A DNA stretch of 44,997 nucleotides from Solirubrobacterales bacterium (GCA_021154855.1 JAJKHV010000099.1:1-44997), one strand, 5' to 3'. Counted from the first letter of the stretch, positions 8,348-17,573 are shown. The notes: a model not told the origin generated them from the sequence alone. Translations and numbers: made by a program.

Positions 8348-10522
8348 TCAGCCGAGCGGGACCGTCGCTAGTTCGCTCTGCCTTCCATCCGCTGTGACCA
8401 GACGGCCGCTGACGACGATGCGCCCTTGGCCGCGTGGCATGGGAATACGCACGGCCCCTCGCCCATCCGTGGTTTTGAACGTGGCTCCGGTTGGGGGAAC
8501 GTTGGCCTGGCTCTTGGCAGCGGTAATGACAACCGCGCCCAACTTAGCTCGCAGGCCGTCAGCCCCGTATCTGACGAGCAGTTCGTCCCCTCGCCGCTGC
8601 ACCGTGAGGGTCGGCTTTGCCGGTCGCGTCGTGGGCTGCGTATCGCCGGATGAGGTCGACCGGCCCGAAAGCGAGGCCCTAGGCGAGCTTCCAATGTGGC
8701 AGGTTTCTGCTTCTTCGAGGAATTCAGAGGGGTCTTCCCACTTGTTCCCCTGTAGGCTCGGCGAGTCCGGACTACTGCCGGAATCACCCCACTTACCCGG
8801 CCATGAGACCCAACCCATCGAGCCTTCCATAGGCAGCACTTGTACCGGCACGGGCACTTCCCCATCGGTGACATCAAGCGGTTCGACGTCTTCGGAGTCA
8901 TCGAGGTAGGAAGCGTGCGACCCTCGAGCGACGTAGACATCGGGGGCGATGTTCCCGTAGTACCCAACCGACTCCTGCACATCCCCCCAGAGGCACGTCT
9001 CGGCCGTTTTATGTTGAGCGTAAGTAACGCTTGTTGGCTCGCCTGATTTGAGAAGCCCAAGCTGGATCATCTCCCAGTCGCCCTCGTGGTTGGCGGTCCC
9101 GCCCAGGAATGTGTCGTAGTAGTAGAAGAACCAATATTGGAGCCACCACATCCCGGCGTTGTACTTCACGCGCCCGTAGACCTTGCCGTAATAGTCCCCT
9201 CTGTTTAGAAGTACGTCTTGGTCTTCCGCGGCCGACACTTCCGAGTTGCCATGCTCACTCAGAACATCCCCAGGGATCACCGGTTGTTCGTTCGGATATG
9301 AGCTTTCGTCCGGCTGAAGGAAGGCAAGGCTGAGGTGCGGATTGCTCAGTTCCGGATTGGAATAAGCGAGCAGCATTTCAAAAGGGCTCGGACCTCGCAG
9401 GAGATTGGAGTCACTCGTTTTTCCGGTTTCGTAATAGAAGTCTGTGATGGTGTTCGCCGTCACCGTCGGGAATGTCTCTTGGCTGTCAAAGCGCATCTTC
9501 GGTGCGTATTTCATCAGCAACTGTTTTGCTTGCCCTTCCGATTCTGCCCCGAGTGTGATCGGTTCACCAGGAATCGCGGCAAAGGATGCAGGGCCTGTGT
9601 ATCCCGATTTGCTCGAATACGGTCCGGCTATGAATTCATCATTTTTGCCTTTGGAGTCCATTGATCGGAGTTCCCCAACGTCCCAACCTTCGACAGTCGC
9701 GTACCGGCCGTAACCAATGCGACCATCCGGGCGCCAATCCGGCACCTCGTCGCGGACCGAGTTGTTCGTGAGCGCTTCGACTTTGAGGGTTTTCAGGGTC
9801 ACCACATAGACCTCGGTGTCTGATTTTTCCAAGCCGGTGAATGCGATCTTTGAGCCGTCTGGGGAGAAAGTCGGCGTGAAGGCGAAGAGACCTTTGGGCG
9901 TCAGGCGTTCTGGACTGGTGCCGTTACGGTTGGCTATATAGAGCGCCGGCGCTTCCGCCCCGAGGGATTTACCCGACGGATCGGTGTAGGAGACGAAGGC
10001 GATCTTCGTGCCGTCGGGAGATATGGCTGGATCCTCCTGACCTCCCCAGGTGATGACTTTCGTCACGCTCCATTCGGGCTGTGATTGGACGGGACGCAAT
10101 TCCACGATTTGCCCTTCTCCGTACCCGGAAGCGAGAAGGCCCGTTCCATCGGGCGTCCAGGCGAGCCGCGGTGATTGATGCCACTCCGGTTCTTTTATCG
10201 TGAAGATTTTGTGAGGCCCGTGACCTTTGATATCCGTCACCGCGAGCGAGGCCGGCCAGCTTTCGCCGGGGACGGAGTCGAAAAAGGCGATGCGCTGACC
10301 GTCGGGGGCAAGCTCGGGATGTTGGCCTACGATCGGCAGTTCTTCCGGAGAGCTTCCTTCTTCTTGAACGAAGATCGCGCTTAGAGCGGATTCAGAGTCT
10401 TGCTCGTGCACCCAAGTCGATGCATGCAGCGTGGCCGGCCATGCAAACAGAGCGCCCGCCGCAGCAAGGAGTGCCACGAGCTTCCCCGCCTTAAATTTGT
10501 TGTGCACTGCGATTCGAGACAA
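8348..10522 (-). CDS. Secreted TolB/WD40-like (PD40) beta-propeller protein with Vps62/DUF946-like C-terminal region
   Basis: 724 aa; signal peptide; repeats ISPDGTKIAFVS, FSPDGSKIAFTG, LAPDGQRIAFFD; ANHEGDWEMIQLGL and VARGSHASYL. Confidence 0.8.
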   Translation of the reverse strand: MSRIAVHNKFKAGKLVALLAAAGALFAWPATLHASTWVHEQDSESALSAIFVQEEGSSPEELPIVGQHPELAPDGQRIAFFDSVPGESWPASLAVTDIKGHGPHKIFTIKEPEWHQSPRLAWTPDGTGLLASGYGEGQIVELRPVQSQPEWSVTKVITWGGQEDPAISPDGTKIAFVSYTDPSGKSLGAEAPALYIANRNGTSPERLTPKGLFAFTPTFSPDGSKIAFTGLEKSDTEVYVVTLKTLKVEALTNNSVRDEVPDWRPDGRIGYGRYATVEGWDVGELRSMDSKGKNDEFIAGPYSSKSGYTGPASFAAIPGEPITLGAESEGQAKQLLMKYAPKMRFDSQETFPTVTANTITDFYYETGKTSDSNLLRGPSPFEMLLAYSNPELSNPHLSLAFLQPDESSYPNEQPVIPGDVLSEHGNSEVSAAEDQDVLLNRGDYYGKVYGRVKYNAGMWWLQYWFFYYYDTFLGGTANHEGDWEMIQLGLLKSGEPTSVTYAQHKTAETCLWGDVQESVGYYGNIAPDVYVARGSHASYLDDSEDVEPLDVTDGEVPVPVQVLPMEGSMGWVSWPGKWGDSGSSPDSPSLQGNKWEDPSEFLEEAETCHIGSSPRASLSGRSTSSGDTQPTTRPAKPTLTVQRRGDELLVRYGADGLRAKLGAVVITAAKSQANVPPTGATFKTTDGRGAVRIPMPRGQGRIVVSGRLVTADGRQSELATVPLG

Positions 10523-10632
10523 CCTTTGGCCTCCCCTGGCCGTTTGATTAACGATATTTTAGGATTGATCTTCTAGGTGGCAAGTCCAGCTGGCCAAAAG
10601 ATTGAGTGCTCTGCGACTTCGACTGGAAGGCG

Positions 10633-13600
10633 TCAGCGGACGAGCGTTGGTGTTTCACGCTCAAGCCCTATTCGCTGCTTTTGACGGAGCCCGTGCTGAA
10701 GACGCCGAAGCTGAACGAGCGCTTCGTCGTGCTCTCGCCTGCGGTGCGGATCGCGGGGAGCGGTACCCAACGGCTCGCCTGTCCGAGAAGTTAGACGGCG
10801 ATGCTGGCGAACTTTGTAGATCAAGTCGATGCCCTCATTCCAGAGGTCGGCCATCCTCGGATCGGCCGGACGCGGGCCTAGGGCCTCAACGATCATCGTG
10901 GAAGGCCGGATCCTCTCGGCCGCGATGTGGCGGCGACGCTCATGTAGTAGCCGGTCCTCGACAAGTGTGAGCTCTGCCCGCTCGACACCGGTCAGGCCGG
11001 AGGGCCTACGGGCTTCGACTCGGACTTTTGCGGCGATGCCTTCCCGCTCCGCCTCGAGCGTGTGTATTTGATCCAGGATCAGACGCTCGACGCTTTGGAG
11101 GCGCGCAAGCTCACCTTCACCCTTCGGGCCTTCGGGGAGTTGGTTTTGCTTGTGCGCAAGGTCATTCAGTCGGGCGTGGGCTCCGGCTATTCGCTTGTCC
11201 AGCGAGTCAAGCCGCTCTCGCGCGGGCGAGCGCTGCTTGCCCGCGTCAAGCCGCTGCATCAGCTGCTCGCGCCGTGCCGAAAGCTCGATCTCGCTCAAGC
11301 CCTCGACCCGCTTCCGGGCGGCTATCTCGCTTGCGGCGAACTCACTTGCAACCCTCTCCGAGCCGCGTCGAATGTCGTGCGCGGCATCGGGCACCTCACG
11401 CTTGGCCGGTCCCAGGTCGGGATCAAGCCACGCGCTCGCGGCGACTCCATAAGCGGTGGTCTCTCCCCGAGCGCGGGACACGGCAACGGTGAAGTCCTCG
11501 CTGGCGATCCCAGAATCGAGCAGGGAAAAGGCCGAGTCGAAGGTCTTGGATTGCGTCGCGTAAGTGGTGAGTGCGTAGGCGTGTTGGATTGCGGGCTCGC
11601 CGCTGTCGGTGCGCTTTTGCAAATAGCCGAGGCCGGCGACGACAGCACGCTCATCGCCACCGATTCGGTGCAAGAGAAGGCGCTGCTCGCTGGCGTCGAT
11701 CCCTGCCACCTCCCACCGCTCCCGGTTGGAAACATCGGCTGTGTTCACCCGGGTCATCACTCGATCTCCGACCGCGAACTGCTGGCCGCCCACTTCGACG
11801 CTCGCCTCTCCGAGAGAGCCGTTTTCCGCAAGGAGGCTGCAGGCGGCTTCATTCAAGTCGGCGACGTCGCGGCGGCGGCGGGCGATCATCACCGAGTCCT
11901 CACCGGCAGCAAAGCGCCGGTGCCAGTCGAGGACCATCGCGGCCTTCACCTCATCCAAGGTGTCGCCAATGATGAGGCGGTCTTGTGCGCGAAAGAGGTC
12001 GAGCGCGTCTGAGCCACGACCTTCATGCGCCAGTTCGACAATGCGCCGGTCGACCGGGTTTTGCTGACGGCGGATTTCTGTGAGGACGATCGTCTCCACC
12101 TCGTTCGTCAAGTGCCCGTAAACACCGCCCGGGCCTACAGCGCCGATCTGCCTTGGGTCTCCGATGGCCACGAGCTTGCCTTCGCAGCGCTCGACGTACT
12201 CCACGACTGCGGCGAATTGAGGCGTCGGGGTAACCGATGACTCGTCCATGACGACGACGGTTCCGCGCGGAAGGGGCTCGATGCCTTTGGCTAGCGCCTC
12301 CTCGCAGCGGATGAGGAACGCGGTGATTGAGGTCGAGGGAATCCCGGCCTGGTCCTCCAGCTCGCCGGAAGCGCTGCGGGGAGTAGCGATGCCGAGGCCG
12401 TAGATCCCGCTCTCCGACCAGACCTCACGCGCCGCCTTGAGGGCGGTCGTCTTTCCCGATCCGGGCAGGGCGGCGACGGTGACGATCCGCTCGCCGCCGG
12501 TCGCCAGCCGCCGAACCATCTCCGCCTGCTCGTCGCCCAGGTAGTGATGGCGGGCAAGCACCGCAGCCAGCACCGACTTGTCAGCGACGGCGGCCCCCGC
12601 CGCCTCCCCCTCGCGTGCACTGCGGAGAACCTGCTGCTCCATCCGCCAGAGGCGAGGGGTCGTGAAGTAGCTCGTCGCGAGCGGTCCCTCGCCGTGGTGG
12701 ACCTCGACAACGCGGTCGCCCATCAAGAGCGAGTCGATGGCGGCCTCGAGCTGGCGCGCGTCGCTGCCTTCTCTCATTCGACTGGCGAGAGCGCAAAGGA
12801 GATCGCGACGGCAGAAGTGTGAGTGGGTCGCCTCCAGGTCCCCCAAGGCACCGTCGATCTCCGAGCCGGTCACCGCGCCCGGCTCGCGACCCGTCGTCCT
12901 GCTCACCATCTGCCCGATCGCGCCTTCGCTGAAATCGAACTCGTCGGCGCGAGCTCGCCAGTCGGCGCGCTGGGCATCGGGGTCGACGCCGTAGTCCTTG
13001 GCGTCGCGGGTGCGGTAGGCCGCCACTTCGGCGGCGGCGGCCGAGCTGGTGCCCCGCTCGGCCATCTCGGCGACGATCTCGCCTCGCCGCTGGCTGAAGT
13101 GCTCGATGAGATCGCGGGCGAAGCCGGCTAGATCGGCATAGCCGTTGACGACCTGCTGCCACTCCAAGCCGAGCTCTCGGGTGATGAAGGCGCGAAGGGC
13201 AGCCTGGTAGATGTGACCGGCCGTCTTCGCCTCGATGAGCAGCGGCGTCCGTCCCTTGGGGCTGGCGAGACTGAGCCACCGGCCATCAGAGAGGGCGCGG
13301 GTCATGTTGGCAGTGACCAGATGGCTGTGAAGCGCAATGTCGCCTGCGCGCGAGGAGCGGTGCAAGAAGCTCATCGAGATAAAGCCTTCGCCGGGCTCGA
13401 TTTCGCCGCCGCCGTAACCTCGACGCACAAAACAGGCGTGGCGTTCGAGATAGCCAAGCGCCTCGCCGATCGCGTAGTCGTGGGCTTGCAGGATCGTCGC
13501 CTGAACCTCTTTGGAGCCGATCGCCCAAAGCAGCGAGACCGACTTCGGCGCGCTGAAACGAATGTCGTAGCCGAGAATCGGCTCGACCTTTCGCTTCACG

Positions 13601-13854
13601 CCGGAGGCGTCGACGTAGGTCCGCGGCTTCGGCCTTTTGACCAGGACCTTCCCGGTCTTGGGGTGCTTGCCAGCGAGGATCGCGGTGTATTCGGCTCGGT
13701 CGACCTCGCCTGAAAGACCAAGCTCTTTGGCCAAGTCGCCCATCCATTGCCCAGGTGCCTCGCCGGGCTTCGTGTAGTAGTCGTCGCCTCCTTCTGCGAC
13801 GGCTTCGATCCAGTAGTTGGCGTTGCCTTTGCCGATCTTCGTCACTCCGACCAT
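10633..13854 (-). CDS. MobF-family (TrwC/TraI-like) conjugative relaxase-helicase
   Basis: MVGVTKIGKGNANYWIEAVAEGGDDYYTKPGEAPGQW N-terminus; HRSSRAGDIALHSHLVTAN metal-binding His motif; ALPGSGKTTALKAA Walker A; VVVMDESSV Walker B. Confidence 0.93.
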   Translation of the reverse strand: MVGVTKIGKGNANYWIEAVAEGGDDYYTKPGEAPGQWMGDLAKELGLSGEVDRAEYTAILAGKHPKTGKVLVKRPKPRTYVDASGVKRKVEPILGYDIRFSAPKSVSLLWAIGSKEVQATILQAHDYAIGEALGYLERHACFVRRGYGGGEIEPGEGFISMSFLHRSSRAGDIALHSHLVTANMTRALSDGRWLSLASPKGRTPLLIEAKTAGHIYQAALRAFITRELGLEWQQVVNGYADLAGFARDLIEHFSQRRGEIVAEMAERGTSSAAAAEVAAYRTRDAKDYGVDPDAQRADWRARADEFDFSEGAIGQMVSRTTGREPGAVTGSEIDGALGDLEATHSHFCRRDLLCALASRMREGSDARQLEAAIDSLLMGDRVVEVHHGEGPLATSYFTTPRLWRMEQQVLRSAREGEAAGAAVADKSVLAAVLARHHYLGDEQAEMVRRLATGGERIVTVAALPGSGKTTALKAAREVWSESGIYGLGIATPRSASGELEDQAGIPSTSITAFLIRCEEALAKGIEPLPRGTVVVMDESSVTPTPQFAAVVEYVERCEGKLVAIGDPRQIGAVGPGGVYGHLTNEVETIVLTEIRRQQNPVDRRIVELAHEGRGSDALDLFRAQDRLIIGDTLDEVKAAMVLDWHRRFAAGEDSVMIARRRRDVADLNEAACSLLAENGSLGEASVEVGGQQFAVGDRVMTRVNTADVSNRERWEVAGIDASEQRLLLHRIGGDERAVVAGLGYLQKRTDSGEPAIQHAYALTTYATQSKTFDSAFSLLDSGIASEDFTVAVSRARGETTAYGVAASAWLDPDLGPAKREVPDAAHDIRRGSERVASEFAASEIAARKRVEGLSEIELSARREQLMQRLDAGKQRSPARERLDSLDKRIAGAHARLNDLAHKQNQLPEGPKGEGELARLQSVERLILDQIHTLEAEREGIAAKVRVEARRPSGLTGVERAELTLVEDRLLHERRRHIAAERIRPSTMIVEALGPRPADPRMADLWNEGIDLIYKVRQHRRLTSRTGEPLGTAPRDPHRRREHDEALVQLRRLQHGLRQKQRIGLERETPTLVR

Positions 13855-13856
13855 CA

Positions 13857-13892
13857 CCTCCGTACTCCATTCGGAGGCCCGGTTTGCGTCAC
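13857..13892 (-). repeat. Bipartite upstream repeat, copy 2, in front of the relaxase
   Basis: GTTTGCGTCAC (13882-13892) and CCTCCGTACTCCAT (13857-13870), + strand view, same spacing as copy 1. Confidence 0.85.
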
Positions 13893-13899
13893 CCAGCAC

Positions 13900-14140
13900 T
13901 GGACAGTGCATAGTGTGTCGGGCTGTAGGGCTGTGGCTGTGAGGGCGGTCTAGAGCTGCCTCTGGCAGCTCTCTAGATCGGCTGGCTCTGCATAGCTGAT
14001 GACTCTCGTAGCCTGTCTGAGTCTCGCTCGTCTGGAACTAGATGGGCTCTGTCGTGGTGGCGCTGGCTAGCTATGCAGATGCCTCTGGGCGGTGCTTTGC
14101 TCGCCGCCAGGCGACGCAAAGGGCCGGCGCCGTTTGGCGC
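13900..14140. other. Candidate oriT region
   Basis: Adjacent to the relaxase 5' end; direct repeats GGGCTGT/GGGCTGT/GGCTGT (13920-13940); hairpin TCTAGAGCTGCC-TCT-GGCAGCTctCTAGA (13949-13977); inverted repeat TCTGCATAGCT/AGCTATGCAGA (13987-13997/14069-14079); GACTC/GAGTC (14001-14005/14019-14023); hairpin GCGCC-GTTT-GGCGC (14127-14140). Confidence 0.55.
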
Positions 14141-14158
14141 TCATGCGAACATCAGTTC

Positions 14159-14644
14159 GTGTCCCTCTCAGCTCTACATCACGTGCTTAGGGACAAGGAC
14201 GCGGAGCGGTCCTTGGAGATCGCGAGGAGCCTTCGGCACGTGCCGCTGCGCTACGCGATGCGGATAACGCTGCTGCTCGCCGAGGAGAGGCACCCCCTCT
14301 ACGAAGCGGCGGCTCGCCGCGTCTTGGTTCGGGTTGTTGTCGAGCTGGACCCCCCGATGATCGAGGTGAAGAAGCTCGCAGACGTTTTGGCCCACGTCCA
14401 CAGCAACCTCTATTGGTACGAGGCTCAGCTTGCGCTCCACGATGTCGTGGGCCAACTCCACCGCATGGCCCGGGACGTGAGCGCTGATTTCGACAGCCTC
14501 GCGGTCAGGCCGCGCAAGGAATCCCAACCGGAGCAATCGGCAGACCCACCTGGGAGAGAGGACGACTTCCTAGCGGACCTGAGAGCCGCTCTCCCAAGTG
14601 CCCCTGCTCGATGGCTCGACGGCGACAGACCGCTGCGCGCTTAG
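14159..14644 (+). CDS. Hypothetical protein divergent from the relaxase (start uncertain: ATG 14042, GTG 14159 or ATG 14258)
   Basis: Alpha-helical ORF ...LRHVPLRYAMRITLLLAEERHPLYEAAARRVLVRVVVELDPPM...; the ATG at 14042 lies inside the inverted-repeat region so a later start is preferred. Confidence 0.6.
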   Translation: MSLSALHHVLRDKDAERSLEIARSLRHVPLRYAMRITLLLAEERHPLYEAAARRVLVRVVVELDPPMIEVKKLADVLAHVHSNLYWYEAQLALHDVVGQLHRMARDVSADFDSLAVRPRKESQPEQSADPPGREDDFLADLRAALPSAPARWLDGDRPLRA

Positions 14645-14646
14645 TC

Positions 14647-15177
14647 TCAGCCTGACGAATGGAAGTCGCCGCCGCAGGCCGACCAGACGCCGCGACTTGC
14701 GCGGCGGGCGGAATCCTCGGTGCGCTCGAACCGCCCAAGGCCGTCGAAGCGCTGACCCTCGAAGCGGTAGACCTCCGCCCAACCGCGACGTAGCTGAGCG
14801 AGTTCAAGCTGGCGGCCGGCGATGAAAGCGTGGGCGAGAATCCGGCCGTAGCGGTCTTCCGCGTCGGCAACCGAGTCGCGGCGAAGGACGACGCTCGCGC
14901 CTTCAGGCGCGAGGGCCTGCATGGAATCGGAGGCGGCCTCGGCTCCGCCCTCGACCGGCACTCCGGGCCGAACGCTCTCGGGGGTGTCGATGCCGACCAG
15001 CCGGACGTAGGCGAGACGGCCGGAGGGCAACCGGACGCGCAGCGTGTCGCCGTCGACGGCGTAGTCGATGACGGCGCGAGTAGCGCTCCGGCTGCTGCCT
15101 TCCTCAGCGCCGCCCGCCGTCCCGCATCCAACCCAGGCGAGGGCGGAGAGGGAGAGGAGAACGGCAGCGAACTTCAT
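14647..15177 (-). CDS. Thermonuclease (staphylococcal-nuclease-like) lipoprotein
   Basis: MKFAAVLLSLSALAWVGCG lipobox; VDGDTLRVRLPSGRLAYVRLVGIDTPES; DRYGRILAHAFIAGRQL. Confidence 0.88.
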   Translation of the reverse strand: MKFAAVLLSLSALAWVGCGTAGGAEEGSSRSATRAVIDYAVDGDTLRVRLPSGRLAYVRLVGIDTPESVRPGVPVEGGAEAASDSMQALAPEGASVVLRRDSVADAEDRYGRILAHAFIAGRQLELAQLRRGWAEVYRFEGQRFDGLGRFERTEDSARRASRGVWSACGGDFHSSG

Positions 15178-15277
15178 GCCGCGATCATGGCGGGCGCCGC
15201 AGGGCGGTGCTTCGCGCAAATCGAAGGAAGGGTGTCTGCGCGGTCCCAGAGACCGCTCCGCTGTGGGACGACGGCGC

Positions 15278-15631
15278 TCATGCCGTCGCTGCCGGTCGCG
15301 CACGCAGGATCACGCGCTTGCCCTCGTCCACCAGGATCTCCTGCCGATCAGCCCGATCACGCTCGGGTCCGATCACCCCGACGCCCTCGATCAGGCTCCC
15401 CACGAGCAGCCTGGCGCAACGCTCGGCCTCCGCCCCTTTCACGTAGAGGGAAACCCTGGGCGGCTTGCTCGCCGGTCCAGCCGCCTCCCCGGCCACCAAG
15501 AGACGACAGACCGCGACGCCGTCGCTCAACCTCCCGAACTGCGGTGCCTTGGTGAGCCAACCTCGCGCGAAGGTACGAAGGACCGGCTCCTGCGTGTTCG
15601 CCGCCTGCGCTCCGCTCTGTCCTGCTGGCAT
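15278..15631 (-). CDS. Divergent SSB/OB-fold-like protein lacking a C-terminal acidic tip
   Basis: SD AAAAGGAG; VLRTFARGWLTKAPQFGRLSDGVAVCRLLVAGEA...VSLYVKGAEAERCARLLVGSLIEGVGVIGPE follows the SSB motif order; ends RARPAATA. Confidence 0.6.
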   Translation of the reverse strand: MPAGQSGAQAANTQEPVLRTFARGWLTKAPQFGRLSDGVAVCRLLVAGEAAGPASKPPRVSLYVKGAEAERCARLLVGSLIEGVGVIGPERDRADRQEILVDEGKRVILRARPAATA

Positions 15632-15652
15632 CTGAATCGCTCCTTTTGGATT

Positions 15653-15796
15653 GCCCCTCGGGGCTTCTTGCTTACTTGCGCCAGCCGAAAAAGCCCCGGA
15701 CATCCGAACCGCGCACCGAGCGAAGCGAGGGGAAGGGGCGAAGCCCCTTGCGCGGGGCGGTGCCGGGGCTAGGCTGAAAAGCAAGTAAGCAAGAAG
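15653..15796 (-). promoter_or_regulatory. Leader inverted-repeat element G, upstream of the SSB-like gene
   Basis: Perfect 16-bp CTTCTTGCTTACTTGC/GCAAGTAAGCAAGAAG (15664-15679/15781-15796); AGCCCCGG/CCGGGGCT (15692-15699/15763-15770); apex AAGGGGC-GAA-GCCCCTT (15733-15749); RBS-proximal GCCCC-TC-GGGGC. Confidence 0.8.
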
Positions 15797-15945
15797 CTGC
15801 GAGCGCTGAAGCTCATGACGAATGAATGGCCTTGCGAACTGAATGACCATCGGATGCACCGGCTATAAATTCTTCGCGACACTTACCGGGGCGGGTATTT
15901 GCGTCGCCACGCGCGTTGTGCCCGTGGTCATTGCGATAGCAGCAA

Positions 15946-15977
15946 AAGAGGCCCGGTGCTCTCGCACCGGGCCTCTT
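15946..15977 (-). terminator. Rho-independent terminator downstream of ssb
   Basis: 14-bp stem AAGAGGCCCGGTGC/GCACCGGGCCTCTT, loop 4 nt, T-run on the - strand. Confidence 0.85.
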
Positions 15978-15991
15978 CGATCCCGCCGGAG

Positions 15992-16426
15992 CTAGAACGG
16001 GATGTCGTCGTCTCCGGCGCCCGCTCCCGCCATCGCGAACTCCCCGGCCTCGGCTTGTGCCGGCTCGGCAGCCTCCGTCGGCGCACTGTCCTTCGGGCTA
16101 CCGAGGAACTGAACGTCGCTGGCTAGCAGCTCGACCTTCTGACGTTTGCCGCTGCCGTCTTTTGCCTCCCACTCGCGCCAATCCAGACGGCCCTGGACGG
16201 CAACCCCGCTGCCCTTCTCAAGGTGCTCGGAGCAGGCGACGCCTCGTTTGTTCCAGACCTTGACGTCGAAGTAGTTGGGCTTGTCCTCCCACTCGCCGGT
16301 CTCACTGTTTTTCCGGCGCGTGTTCACCGCGACCCGCAGCTCGCACACTGAGGAGCCGCCTTGAAAGCTCGTCAGCTTCGGGTCCTTGGTTAGGTTGCCG
16401 GTGATGGCGAATACGTTGATGTTCAC
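15992..16426 (-). CDS. ssb: Single-stranded DNA-binding protein
   Basis: GTG start, AAAGGAG SD; NINVFAITGNLTKDPKLTSFQGGSSVCELRVAVN; DDDIPF acidic tip. Confidence 0.95.
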   Translation of the reverse strand: MNINVFAITGNLTKDPKLTSFQGGSSVCELRVAVNTRRKNSETGEWEDKPNYFDVKVWNKRGVACSEHLEKGSGVAVQGRLDWREWEAKDGSGKRQKVELLASDVQFLGSPKDSAPTEAAEPAQAEAGEFAMAGAGAGDDDIPF

Positions 16427-16462
16427 TTTGGTTCTCCTTTGAGAGGTGGTTCGATTGACGAG

Positions 16463-16560
16463 CCCAGGTAGGGCGCACGACCGAACTCGCGGAACCGAGC
16501 CGAAGGCGAGGGGAACCCCCTTTTGGGGGTTGAAGCGTGGGCGGCGTGTGCCAGCCTGGG
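16463..16560 (-). promoter_or_regulatory. Leader inverted-repeat element F, upstream of ssb (less canonical)
   Basis: CCCAGGTAGGGCGCAC/GTGTGCCAGCCTGGG imperfect arms (16463-16478/16546-16560); internal AACCCCCTTTTGGGGGTT hairpin (16514-16531); GCC-GAA-GGC core. Confidence 0.55.
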
Positions 16561-16600
16561 GTGAGGAAGTCGGACTGCCTCTCTGGAGATGCCTGTGGAC

Positions 16601-17554
16601 TTACGCTGCCGCCAGGGCCGGGATATCTGCTTCACCGCCACGCTCGTCCTGCGGAGGCTCGACCTCGAGCAGCGCATCCTCGATCCGCCTGGCTAGCCTG
16701 TCGATCAGCGCGGCGTAGCGCCCGACCTCATCGCCCTCACTCCAACCGGTCATGTAGGGAATCGAAGAACCAGAGGTGTCAAAACCCAATGAGGCGCAAA
16801 CGGTGAAGGCGACGCACTCGACCACGACCTCCTCCTGCGCGCGAGTCAGCTTCGGATCGTCTTTCTGGCTATCGATCACCACGAGGGCGTGGGCAAGCTC
16901 GTGGATCCCGGTTGCGATCTGGGCATTGGGCGAGAAGCCCTCCCTTACCTCTTCGACGGCGATCCACTCCTCGCCCCGGTGGCACAACCCCTCGGCGCGA
17001 CCGTCGATCGTCTCGACCCTGAAGGCGTAGCCGATAGAGCCGGCCAGTCGGCTCAGTGGGTCGAGAAGATGAGCAAGACCGTCGCCGGTGATTGGCTGGG
17101 ACGCCGGCGGCGCCAAGTCGGCTGGCCCTCCGGGGAACTCGGGCAACGGGTCGACCTGAGATCGGTCGAAGACCGCGACCAGGCGAAAGAAAGTCCGCGG
17201 CCTGTCGTGAGGGTCGCCGCCTTCTTTTTCCCACTGCTTGACCTTCTTCTTCGAGGGTGGGCACGGCGCCCAAATGCGAATTCCATGCTCTCCCTTTCGA
17301 ACCGAATAACCGAGCTCGAGCCAGCGCCGAAAGCCGGTGACGTAGCTCGCCTCGGGGCATTGCAGGGCGATCAGTACCTGGTTCCAGAAGCTGTAGCGAT
17401 GGAACCTGCGCCTGACCGTGAGCCAGCGCTGCCAGCCCTCGCTTGAGCGCAGCTCCTCGATCGCCTTCGCTGCAAGCTCGCGCTCGGCGGCGCGCTTTTC
17501 GGCGCGCTCCTCCTCGCTCAGCGTGCGTCGGCGAGAACTTCGTCTCTTGGCCAT
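16601..17554 (-). CDS. ArdC-like antirestriction / zincin metalloprotease-domain protein
   Basis: Start MAKRRSSRRR with GGAGG SD; W..WL..R..FHRYSFWNQVLIALQ, GFRRWLELGYSVRKGEHGIRIWAPCP, FRLVAVFDRSQ, IATGIHELAHALV (HExxH-type HELAH). Confidence 0.8.
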   Translation of the reverse strand: MAKRRSSRRRTLSEEERAEKRAAERELAAKAIEELRSSEGWQRWLTVRRRFHRYSFWNQVLIALQCPEASYVTGFRRWLELGYSVRKGEHGIRIWAPCPPSKKKVKQWEKEGGDPHDRPRTFFRLVAVFDRSQVDPLPEFPGGPADLAPPASQPITGDGLAHLLDPLSRLAGSIGYAFRVETIDGRAEGLCHRGEEWIAVEEVREGFSPNAQIATGIHELAHALVVIDSQKDDPKLTRAQEEVVVECVAFTVCASLGFDTSGSSIPYMTGWSEGDEVGRYAALIDRLARRIEDALLEVEPPQDERGGEADIPALAAA

Positions 17555-17573
17555 CTCGACCTCCGGTTGTCGT

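Noticed and set aside
10602-10970. + strand ORFs at the relaxase C-terminal end (e.g. 10606-10794)
   Set aside because: Antisense to the relaxase, no SD or family signal; the relaxase frame stays open.
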